Positions 1 to 6,474 of a DNA stretch of 8,294 bases are shown piece after piece (position 1 is the stretch's first letter; each line of letters begins with the position of its first letter). The notes beneath the pieces are model-generated. The model saw nothing but the letters and a program-made list of their open reading frames with translations. It ran no database searches and was not told where the DNA came from. Source of the stretch: DATKZH01 sp964475955 (GTDB taxonomy: Bacteria; Planctomycetota; Planctomycetia; Pirellulales; Thermoguttaceae); assembly GCA_964475955.1 (NCBI GenBank), contig CAYYZY010000277.1, forward strand, positions 1 to 8,294, written 5' to 3'. The translations under genes were made by a program, and so were the position numbers.

Positions 1-53
1 CCCTGCGCCTTCCCCCCCGAACGCCCCACATCACGGGGTTATTGAGAAGTTAC
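1..53 (-). mobile_element. IS end, left copy (inverted repeat of about 8017-8069)
   Basis: These 53 bases are the reverse complement of about 8017-8069, where the sequence continues into a transposase gene. The match stops sharply: base 54 no longer pairs with the base next to the right copy. Both copies therefore begin, from the cassette side, with GTAACTTCTCAATAACCCCG, which I read as the terminus of one insertion sequence type. Only the outermost part of this copy lies in the window, and its transposase would be further left. The terminus contains a small hairpin-capable CCCC-N7-GGGG motif. A contig end lying inside a repeat would give the same picture. Confidence 0.7.
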
Positions 54-238
54 CTAAGCAGATTCGTACCGGAGCCCTGCACTCCGAGGATCACATAGGT
101 AGTCTTTGCGTTCATTTGCTCACGGAACTCATGGAACCGTTGTCCGGCTCGTTCAAGCAAGGAGTCCATGTCCGTCATCCTCGAAGAGAATGGGGTGTCG
201 CGGAGCCGACGCGAGATGCTCCCGCGCCGACGCGCCAT
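50..238 (-). pseudogene. Sulfotransferase, N-terminal fragment cut by IS end
   Basis: This is the start of a PAPS-dependent sulfotransferase. The reading frame gives 62 residues and ends with YVILGVQGSGTNLLR followed by TAA. GVQGSGTN matches the 5'-phosphosulfate-binding loop (GxxxSGT) found near the N-terminus of this family. The stop codon (52-50) lies inside the IS terminus and the last Arg codon straddles the junction, so the catalytic and 3'-phosphate-binding parts are missing. Intact family members have roughly 250-350 residues, so this remnant cannot be active. The start is uncertain. ATG at 238 is the most upstream; ATG at 178 (residue 21) and ATG at 115 (residue 42, a few residues before the first beta strand) are alternatives, and none has a strong Shine-Dalgarno. 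It is the last gene of the same-strand series and was probably a second sulfation enzyme of the locus. Confidence 0.75.
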
Positions 239-391
239 GTAGCCTAACGGCTTTTCAGACTCGCCTTCCGTAATGCCTGACGTGGTGGCCCAACCATCGC
301 GTCTTTCAACACAGGGTTCGCTTGGTTTCGCGATGCTTGCCGCGTTCGTGACCGCGGCACGCCTCGCAAACCATGAACCACGGTCCGCAAG
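239..391. other. Gap after the epimerase gene, with a 7-bp hairpin
   Basis: This is non-coding spacer between the epimerase stop and the truncated sulfotransferase. It holds one perfect inverted repeat: 338-344 (TGCCGCG) pairs with 353-359 (CGCGGCA) around an 8-base loop, about 33 bases past the epimerase stop. No T-run follows on the minus strand, so it is not a standard intrinsic terminator. No convincing promoter was found. Confidence 0.45.
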
Positions 392-1483
392 CTACCCCTC
401 CACCAACTCCCCAACCAACCCCGCGATCCTCTCTGCGGTTCGGCCGTCCCAGTTTTCGGGGATGCGGCCGGTTCGCGGGGGGGCGGTGAGGAGGTCGTCG
501 ACGGCCGAAAGGATGGCTTCGGTGCGGGAGCCGACCAGCCGGTTGCTGCCCAGGTGGATCGTTACGGGGCGTTCGGTGTTCTCGCGCAACGTGAGGCACG
601 GGACGCGCAGGGCGGTCGTCTCCTCCTGAATCCCGCCCGAGTCGGTCATCACGAACCGGGCCGACTCCATCAGGCTGAGCATGGCGAGGTAGCCCTGCGG
701 CTCGATCGACGTGTACCCGTTCAGGTCGCTGCGGGTCGTGAACCCGAACTGCTCGATGCGCGACCTCGTGCGCGGGTGGACCGGAAAGATCACCGGCAGC
801 CGGCCCGACACCCGGTGAACCGCCCGCATGATCGATTCGAGCGGAGCCGGGCGGTCGACGTTGGCCGGGCGGTGCAGCGTGAGCAACGCGTAGGCGCCCG
901 CCTTCAGGCCGAGGCGCTCGTGGACGCGGAGGGCCCTCGCCGCGTCGAGGTGCGAGCGGAGCGTGTCGATCATGACGTTACCCACCGGGTGAATCCGCTC
1001 CGCCGACACGCCTTCGCGCCGCAGGTTCTCTTCGGCCGAAGGCTCGGAGGTGAACAGCCAGTCGGAGAGGGAATCGGTCACGATGCGGTTGATTTCCTCG
1101 GGCATGCTGCGGTCGAAGCTCCGCAGCCCCGCTTCGACGTGGCCCACGCGGATGCCGAGCTTCGTGGCGGTCAGCGTGGCCGCGACCGTCGAATTGACGT
1201 CGCCCACGACGAGCACCCCGTCGGGCCGGTGTTCGTTGAATTCGGCGGCCAGGCGTTTCATCGTCTCGGCGATCTGCCAGACGTGGTCGCCCGAGCCGAC
1301 CTCCAGGTTGACGTCGGGCTCGGGGATGTTGAGCTCGCGGAAGAAAGTCCGACTCATGCGCTCGTCGTAGTGCTGGCCGGTGTGGATGATCCGCGGCCGG
1401 CTGCCCATCGCGGAAAGGGCCCGGGCCAACGGCGCGATCTTCATGAAGTTGGGCCGCGCCCCGGCAATCAACGATATGTTCAT
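392..1483 (-). CDS. wecB: UDP-N-acetylglucosamine 2-epimerase (non-hydrolysing)
   Basis: This cytoplasmic enzyme interconverts UDP-GlcNAc and UDP-ManNAc, the ManNAc donor precursor for surface polysaccharides. The 363 residues are close to the usual 360-390 of the WecB/MnaA family. Motifs run in the expected order: GARPNFMKIAPL (8-19), TGQHYDERMSRTFF (35-48), GDVNST (94-99), HVEAGLRS (115-122), PEEINR (128-133), LHRPAN (203-208), PVHPRTR (234-240), TDSGGIQEE (280-288) and RENTERP (300-306). Asp95, Glu117, Glu130 and His204 fall where the catalytic Asp, two Glu and His of the Escherichia coli enzyme sit. The ATG at 1483 places the first beta strand (MNISLIAGARP) directly at the N-terminus, and GAGG at 1496-1493 is a plausible ribosome binding site. 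The gene lies 286 bases after the glycosyltransferase, so it may have its own promoter. No truncation or missing key residue was seen; the family assignment is firm, and the polymer it serves is inferred. Confidence 0.95.
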   Translation of the reverse strand: MNISLIAGARPNFMKIAPLARALSAMGSRPRIIHTGQHYDERMSRTFFRELNIPEPDVNLEVGSGDHVWQIAETMKRLAAEFNEHRPDGVLVVGDVNSTVAATLTATKLGIRVGHVEAGLRSFDRSMPEEINRIVTDSLSDWLFTSEPSAEENLRREGVSAERIHPVGNVMIDTLRSHLDAARALRVHERLGLKAGAYALLTLHRPANVDRPAPLESIMRAVHRVSGRLPVIFPVHPRTRSRIEQFGFTTRSDLNGYTSIEPQGYLAMLSLMESARFVMTDSGGIQEETTALRVPCLTLRENTERPVTIHLGSNRLVGSRTEAILSAVDDLLTAPPRTGRIPENWDGRTAERIAGLVGELVEG

Positions 1484-1769
1484 TCGCGGTGGCCTCGATC
1501 GTCGCGTTGTTGGCTTTTCGTAGACGCCCGTGTTCGCCTTGCGACCGTGCTCGGAGTTGGCCGGAAGCGAGCCTCGCGGGCCCAGCCCTGTTGAGTTCGG
1601 CGGACGGAGGCCGCCTGAGGCGCGGACTCCGTCCTTCTGGGTTTCGGCCGGCGGAACCGGCGGCCCGAGGGTGTCGGTGACATGGTGCGATTCGGCATCG
1701 CGGCGGGGGCCGGGGCGTTGGCTTTGGACATCAAAACCCCGGGAATCCCGCGTTGTGAGCGGTCGCCGG
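1484..1769. other. 286-base intergenic gap with inverted repeats
   Basis: This is the longest gene-free stretch inside the cluster. I found no ORF with recognisable motifs on either strand. It contains the GGACGGAG/CTCCGTCC stem-loop listed separately. A weak small hairpin lies close to the glycosyltransferase stop: CGGG 1740-1743 pairs with CCCG 1747-1750, and on the minus strand it is followed three bases later by TTTT (1736-1733). That could be a poor intrinsic terminator. The gap probably also holds the epimerase leader, with GAGG at 1496-1493, but no clear -35/-10 pair is visible. Confidence 0.5.
1602..1634. repeat. Nested perfect inverted repeat (stem-loop)
   Basis: GGACGGAG at 1602-1609 and CTCCGTCC at 1627-1634 form a perfect 8-bp stem. 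The 17-base loop itself holds CGCC-TGA-GGCG (1612-1622), a further 4-bp stem. It sits mid-gap, about 135 bases after the glycosyltransferase stop and 120 bases before the epimerase start. There is no T-run on either side. It could be an mRNA-processing hairpin, an attenuator-like leader element or a copy of a dispersed intergenic repeat; the sequence alone does not decide. Confidence 0.55.
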
Positions 1770-3050
1770 TCATGTTAGGCAATTCTCGTGCCGGTGCTGC
1801 GCCAGGGCGTTTTCGAACACCCGGGCTACTTGCTCGGCCGTGGTGCGCCACGTGCGTGTTTCGAGAAGATCGCGGATGGATTGCCGACTCCACTCGCCGG
1901 AGAGCACCTGGGCGATTCCGGCGGCTGCGGCTCCTGCGGACCGTTCGGGCAAGAGGACGCCGAGGCGCGGGTCTTCCAGCACGTCCGGAATGCCGCCCAC
2001 GGGCGTGGCGACCGCGGGCAGGCCGCAGGCGAGGGCCTCCATGAGCACGTTGGGCGAGCCCTCCCGGGCGGAAAGGAGCGAGAAGACGTCGGCGGCGCTG
2101 TACCACCAGGCGAGCTCGTCGTGCGGGCGACGCCCGACCAGGCGGACGTAGCTCTCGGCATGGTTGGCCGCCAGGCGGCGCTCGATCTCTCGCGTGTAGT
2201 CGGTCCCGTGCTGCGGCGCGCCGCCGACGATGACCAGAAACACGTCTTGCCCCTGCTCGCGCAGCTTCGCCACGGCGTCGACCAAGAGGTGGAACCCTTT
2301 GTTCTCGAACAGGTCGCCCACGGAAAGGACGAGGCGCGCCGTCGGCGGCAGGTTGAGCCTGCGCCGGGCCTCTTCGCGATCCAACGGGCGGAACCTGGCG
2401 CAATCGACGCCGTTGGGGACGACGGTCACCCGATCGGCGTCCGCCCCGTGGGCAACCATCGCCTCGCCAATCTCTCGGCTGAGGGCGATGCACCGGGTGG
2501 CGGAGCCGAGGGCACCGCGAATTCGCGGGCCGATCAGCGGGAGATTCGCGGAGAGCAAGAGGTCGGCGCCCCGGCCGGTAATCACGACGGGCCTCTTGTA
2601 GCGTTTCGCAAGCCGCGCCGCCACGACGCCGTTGGGGTAGGCCCAATGTGCGTCGATCAGGTCGAAATCGAAGTGTCGGCGAATCCGGTCGACCTCGCGT
2701 CGCACGCTACGGTACATCAGGCTGCTTTCGATGTAGCCGCCCAGCTTCGGTATCTGGAAGTAGCGGGGCCGAGCGATGGGCAGGTCGGCGAACACTTCCT
2801 CGCGTGGGAACTGCGACCACATGTACCAGCGCTTGAAGCAACGGATCGGCGGGAAGTACGGCACCGGCGACACCACCCGCACCTCGTAGCCCGGCAGGTG
2901 GGCCACCGCGCGGACGCGCTCCTTGACGAACACGCCGTGGTTGGGAAAGGCATTGGAGGGGAACGGGGAGCTGAGCACCAGGATCCGCCGGCGCGAACCG
3001 CCGCCTGGGGAACTGGCTCTCTCGGACTGTGATGCCAATGTGCTTTCCAC
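1770..3050 (-). CDS. Glycosyltransferase family 4 (GT-B fold)
   Basis: A retaining glycosyltransferase that moves a sugar from a nucleotide donor to a growing polysaccharide or lipid-linked acceptor at the cytoplasmic face of the membrane. From the chosen start it has 426 residues. The N-terminal acceptor domain begins at RRILVLSSPFPSNAFPNHGV (21-40), typical of exopolysaccharide GT4 enzymes. The C-terminal GT1-type domain shows VVPNGVD (210-216), SVGDLFENKG (243-252) and the E-x7-E motif, Glu330 to Glu338, in REGSPNVLMEAL, followed by GLPAVATPVGGIPDV. The frame stays open back to 3356, but that extension overlaps the sulfotransferase gene and resembles no family sequence. I therefore chose GTG at 3050, 14 bases after the sulfotransferase stop, with AGGA just upstream. 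TTG at 3038 is an alternative. The tight spacing implies co-transcription with the sulfotransferase. Sugar specificity cannot be read from the sequence. Confidence 0.92.
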   Translation of the reverse strand: MESTLASQSERASSPGGGSRRRILVLSSPFPSNAFPNHGVFVKERVRAVAHLPGYEVRVVSPVPYFPPIRCFKRWYMWSQFPREEVFADLPIARPRYFQIPKLGGYIESSLMYRSVRREVDRIRRHFDFDLIDAHWAYPNGVVAARLAKRYKRPVVITGRGADLLLSANLPLIGPRIRGALGSATRCIALSREIGEAMVAHGADADRVTVVPNGVDCARFRPLDREEARRRLNLPPTARLVLSVGDLFENKGFHLLVDAVAKLREQGQDVFLVIVGGAPQHGTDYTREIERRLAANHAESYVRLVGRRPHDELAWWYSAADVFSLLSAREGSPNVLMEALACGLPAVATPVGGIPDVLEDPRLGVLLPERSAGAAAAGIAQVLSGEWSRQSIRDLLETRTWRTTAEQVARVFENALAQHRHENCLT

Positions 3051-3064
3051 TGGATCCTGCAGAT

Positions 3065-4084
3065 TCAACCTGCGGAGGGACCGCCGCTTTCGGGGCCCGG
3101 TCGCTTCGTGAATGCCGATGCGAGCCGACGCAGCGCGTCCGCACCGCGCAGCCTCACCTTGTACACGTTGTCGCGCCAATGGCCGGGCCGGGCCCACTGG
3201 CAGGCCTTTCCGTGGCAAGCCCAGAAAGCCCTGCGCACAACGGGAGGACGGGACCACACCTTGTCGGTCGCCGTCTCGTAGCCATGCTCCCTCAGCAGGT
3301 CGCCTGCGACCCGCTCGAAACGAGCTCGCTCGGTCGGAGAAAACCGGCTCCGCCACTTGTCGAAGTTGGCCCGGTTCAAATCGCCGGGCAAATGGTCCGA
3401 TACGTGCCGGAGCAACGCGCCGTCGGAATCGTCGATGTCGAGGAACGGGATGATCTGGGAGAACGTGCCGACCGGGTCGCTGAGAAGCCCCTCGTAGGTG
3501 ATTGTCAACCTTTGGCGCTCCGGCAATCGGGCCAGGAAATCATCGATCAGCCGGACCGACTGCTTCCACCGCACGGCTGCCGTGAAGAGGTTGTTCGCAC
3601 CCCATGGCATCTCCATGACCGACAGGGCCACGTCCCGCCCGTCGCGCACGATGTGGACGTACTGCGCGTCGGGGAACAGCCCTCCGATCACGTCAAGGTC
3701 GAGCGCGTAATCTGGAGCCTTGTCGCCCCACCGCGCCATCCCCAACTGCTTGGCGAGTTGCAGGAATACCGCGTCGAGCACGCCCCGATAGGTCCTCTCC
3801 CGGACATCCTCGAGGATCGCCTCCGGAGTGGTCTCAAAGCCGAACTTCCGGCTGCGGCGGAACCAGCGCTCGGTGGTGATGTGCCTGACCAGCCGGGAGA
3901 GATTGCGATCATCGTGCAGGTCTCCGTACCGGCCCAGCATCCGGAAGTACCGCACAATGAATTGGCTTTCGGTGCCAAAGGCAACGCCCAGGTAGTTCCG
4001 AAACAGCCGCGAAAGGATGCTCGTCCCGGAACGGCCGTGTCCGAGAATCATCACCGGGGCGCGAGACCTGTGGTTGACTTGCAT
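3065..4084 (-). CDS. PAPS-dependent sulfotransferase
   Basis: This 339-residue enzyme probably transfers sulfate from 3'-phosphoadenosine-5'-phosphosulfate to a hydroxyl or amine of a sugar. The 5'-phosphosulfate-binding loop is GHGRSGTS (15-22), right after the first beta strand. The 3'-phosphate-binding motif is VHIVRDGRDVALS (143-155), with Arg147 and Ser155 as the expected contacts. WGDKAPDYAL (119-128) and TYEGLLSDP (196-204) are further family blocks. The length fits the sulfotransferase_1/3 superfamily. No membrane anchor is visible, so it is likely cytosolic and acts on lipid-linked or nucleotide-linked intermediates. ATG 4084 is chosen; Met12 (MILGHGRSGTS) would start too close to the loop. 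It follows the heparinase-like gene by 86 bases and precedes the glycosyltransferase by 14. The basic C-terminal ~60 residues show no recognisable motif. The carbohydrate substrate is inferred from context; the family also sulfates other molecules. Confidence 0.9.
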   Translation of the reverse strand: MQVNHRSRAPVMILGHGRSGTSILSRLFRNYLGVAFGTESQFIVRYFRMLGRYGDLHDDRNLSRLVRHITTERWFRRSRKFGFETTPEAILEDVRERTYRGVLDAVFLQLAKQLGMARWGDKAPDYALDLDVIGGLFPDAQYVHIVRDGRDVALSVMEMPWGANNLFTAAVRWKQSVRLIDDFLARLPERQRLTITYEGLLSDPVGTFSQIIPFLDIDDSDGALLRHVSDHLPGDLNRANFDKWRSRFSPTERARFERVAGDLLREHGYETATDKVWSRPPVVRRAFWACHGKACQWARPGHWRDNVYKVRLRGADALRRLASAFTKRPGPESGGPSAG

Positions 4085-4147
4085 AGAGCTTCTCAGCGAT
4101 CAAATACGAACAAACTGCGCGTTGCCTTGCGACGAATGTCGGCCCAT

Positions 4148-4167
4148 AACGAGGCGGCCACCTCGTT
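4148..4167. repeat. Intercistronic hairpin after the heparinase-like gene
   Basis: AACGAGG (4148-4154) and CCTCGTT (4161-4167) form a perfect 7-bp stem with a 6-base loop. It begins 3 bases after the heparinase-like stop (TGA, 4173-4171) and lies about 60 bases before the sulfotransferase start. The minus strand after it reads ATGGGCC with no T-run, so it looks more like an mRNA-stabilising or pausing hairpin than a full intrinsic terminator. It could lower expression of the downstream genes relative to the first two. Confidence 0.5.
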
Positions 4168-4170
4168 GGA

Positions 4171-6474
4171 TCAGCCGCGCAACGTGGCCAATTGAGCCTC
4201 AGCACGAGCCGAATGCCGTGGAGAAACGGATCGGCCCTTGCTCCGATCCTCCGTGCAATACGAATGCACGGAGCTTTCAGTCCAGACAGACCAAACGACG
4301 TCACCGTCGCACTCCTGCTGGCTCGCGGCGGCGGCCAAATGCCTCTCATCTGTCTCGGTCGCACAAACGATCCGCTGGCCTCGCACCGACAGGACGATCG
4401 GCGCGGGCGAGCGGCCGACGTACGTCACCACGAGCAGGCGAGTCGCCGCCGCTGCTTCGTGGCAGACGCGCTGGCCGGGGGAGCGCAGACCGTAGCCGAA
4501 TGCGTGCCACGCCACCGGCGACGCCTCGCCGGCCGACTCCACCCGGGCATCGACCGGCACCGACTCCGACCCCGACCAAACGGCCAGCACCACGCCGTCG
4601 CCTCGCAGGACGCTCTGAGCCGTGCCGGTTGGCTCGGCGGCTCGCAACGTGTCGGCCGGCAACTGCCAGAACCAACGTACGCGCCGCGGACGGTCCGTCT
4701 CCACCAGGTCGGCAATCCAGACGCCCCGGCCGGGCACCGCCAACACGTTCCGCTCGACCACGGCAGCTCGGAAAAGGGCCCGAAGGGTGCTCCGCAGAAA
4801 AGAGCCCCGTCCCCTTTTCCCCCACGCTGCCACGCCCCGGGCGAGCCAGGCCTCGTCGCCGAGATCGGCCTCCAACTCAGGCCGTGCCGCAACGTGCGTC
4901 CACTCCAGCGGGCCGGCCGCCCGGGCCATCGGGGCGCCTTCGATCTCCAGCGTGTTGTGCGCCGCCGGGCCGCGGAAGTGGCCGATCGATTCGGCGTCGC
5001 CGTTGTAGAACGGGATGCCGCAGTCGGTGAGCAGGCGCGTCCCTTCACTGAAGTAAAGCACCTGGAGTGCGTCGGCGTGGCCGTGGGCCGTCGAAGGCGT
5101 GCCGTCGCGATGCAGTCCGTGCGCGATCGGCCCGGCGTCGAACAACAGCCAGTCGCCGTCTTGCCGGGCCACCGCATAGCCCGACTCGGCAAGCACCACG
5201 CGGCGGTTCGGTTCCGCGGCCGGCAGCTTCGCCCACGTGGCGATTCCCTCGCAGCCGAGCAGCCAGTACAGCTCTTCGCCGGGCGTGTCGGCCTCGAGCT
5301 TCAAGTCGCCGTCCTCGAAAAGCGCCGCGCCCAACGAGCAGAGAGAACGGAAGTCCCAGAAATCCTCGTGGAAGACGGGTATCGATCGGGCGGAATCGAC
5401 GTCGCCGATCGCCGGCCACCGGCCGTCGGGCTGCACCAGCGCCGCCCCCGCCCGAAATGCGCGGTGCACGACCGGCTCCAGCTCCCCAAGCGGTTCCCCC
5501 TCCGCCCGGGCGGCCGCAATCGCCATGGCGAGGAAGCCGAGCGTGTAGAAATGATACCCGGTCGCCTGCTCCACGCAGAATCCGTCGCTGTAGAACTGCC
5601 GCGGCCCATGCCCCAGCAGAATCCGCCGAGCCGCCGCCTTCCACCGGCCCGACTCCTCGAACTCCGACAACGCGATCCCCACCAGGTAGAGGCCCGTGGC
5701 CTCGCCGATCAGGTGGTTGTACGGGCTGGAATAGAACGACGGATGGTGCTCCAGGTATCGGGCGTGCTCCCGCAGGCTGGCGGCGATGAGGCCCAGGTCG
5801 TCGTCGTGCCAGTCGTCCCACCGGGCGAGCGTGGCCAGCGTCCACAGCCAGGAGATGGCCCGCATCGCCACCTCCAGGGCGCTGGTCCAGTGGATGCCCT
5901 CGTACAGCCGGTTGTTGCGGATGAAATCGAGCATCAACTCCTTCGCCCGATCCGCGTAGCGTTCGTCCCCCTCCAGCAGCCACCCGCGCGCCAACTCCAC
6001 CAGATACTGCTGCCGGCCCAACTCCCACACGTACTTCACGTCGACGCCCGCCGCCGGGTCGGAAAGCCGCAAATCGGCATAGAACCTCCTCGGCCACCGC
6101 TTCCCCGTTCTTGGATCCCCGTGCCAATCGACCTCGCCCCGCAAGTCGACCGGACGCCCAAGAAGCGGCCACGCACCGGAGAGAACGGCATCGGCGCGCC
6201 CCCGCCCAACCGCGGCCAACGCACCAAACATCCCCGCCCGCCCACTCTCCAGCCGCTCGAGTTCGCTTCGGCGGGTGCCGGGTACGAGTGAGCCGGCACG
6301 ATCCAGAAGCTCCCGCGAGTCCGACGGGCTCTTCGATACCGCGCCGCCTGCCCGCCGCCCTTCACTCAAGCGTCGGTGAGCCCCGCGCTCCGCCCGGCAC
6401 CGCAGCGCAGCCCGGCCGCGAACGGCCATCTCGCCGAGCGACATCTTGGAGAGCTTCCTGAGACGATCAGGCAC
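4171..6474 (-). CDS. Heparinase II/III family protein
   Basis: This is a polysaccharide lyase-like protein with an alpha/alpha toroid followed by a beta-sandwich. The family cleaves uronic-acid-containing polymers by beta-elimination, and it also occurs inside polysaccharide biosynthesis loci, probably for trimming or remodelling. From GTG 6474 it has 767 residues. The N-terminal MPDRLRKLSKMSLGEM resembles the start of other locus-associated members. Toroid motifs include GIHWTSALEVAMRAISWLW (193-211), NHLIGEATGLYL (253-264, Asn253/His254) and EQATGYHFYTLGF (302-314, Tyr307). The C-terminal domain has TAHGHADAL (462-470, His464/His466) and GPAAHNTLEIEG (502-513, His506). Asn, Tyr and His at such positions act in catalysis in characterised family members, so an active enzyme is plausible. 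GTG 6474 overlaps the amidotransferase stop by 8 bases, suggesting translational coupling; GTG 6480 is nearly equal, and the open frame to 6582 is unlikely coding. No signal peptide is visible at this start, which is notable for a lyase of extracellular glycans. The last ~35 residues look poorly conserved. Confidence 0.9.
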   Translation of the reverse strand: MPDRLRKLSKMSLGEMAVRGRAALRCRAERGAHRRLSEGRRAGGAVSKSPSDSRELLDRAGSLVPGTRRSELERLESGRAGMFGALAAVGRGRADAVLSGAWPLLGRPVDLRGEVDWHGDPRTGKRWPRRFYADLRLSDPAAGVDVKYVWELGRQQYLVELARGWLLEGDERYADRAKELMLDFIRNNRLYEGIHWTSALEVAMRAISWLWTLATLARWDDWHDDDLGLIAASLREHARYLEHHPSFYSSPYNHLIGEATGLYLVGIALSEFEESGRWKAAARRILLGHGPRQFYSDGFCVEQATGYHFYTLGFLAMAIAAARAEGEPLGELEPVVHRAFRAGAALVQPDGRWPAIGDVDSARSIPVFHEDFWDFRSLCSLGAALFEDGDLKLEADTPGEELYWLLGCEGIATWAKLPAAEPNRRVVLAESGYAVARQDGDWLLFDAGPIAHGLHRDGTPSTAHGHADALQVLYFSEGTRLLTDCGIPFYNGDAESIGHFRGPAAHNTLEIEGAPMARAAGPLEWTHVAARPELEADLGDEAWLARGVAAWGKRGRGSFLRSTLRALFRAAVVERNVLAVPGRGVWIADLVETDRPRRVRWFWQLPADTLRAAEPTGTAQSVLRGDGVVLAVWSGSESVPVDARVESAGEASPVAWHAFGYGLRSPGQRVCHEAAAATRLLVVTYVGRSPAPIVLSVRGQRIVCATETDERHLAAAASQQECDGDVVWSVWTESSVHSYCTEDRSKGRSVSPRHSARAEAQLATLRG

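Noticed and set aside
338..359. Hairpin after the epimerase gene as an intrinsic terminator
   Set aside because: The stem is real but no T-run follows on the minus strand, so it is reported only as a hairpin.
554..1594. A plus-strand open frame opposite the epimerase gene
   Set aside because: The minus strand carries a full-length epimerase with all catalytic motifs; the opposite frame is low-complexity and matches no family.
1788..3032. A plus-strand open frame opposite the glycosyltransferase gene
   Set aside because: No family motif; it is explained by codon bias of the GT4 gene on the other strand.
3051..3356. A 102-residue N-terminal extension of the glycosyltransferase frame
   Set aside because: It lies inside the sulfotransferase gene, is Arg-rich and resembles no GT4 sequence; GTG 3050 fits the operon spacing.
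4192..6291. A long open frame of 699 codons on the plus strand opposite the heparinase-like gene
   Set aside because: Its translation has no recognisable motif, is rich in Arg, Pro and Gln, and is a mirror of strongly conserved coding sequence; such frames are common in GC-rich DNA.
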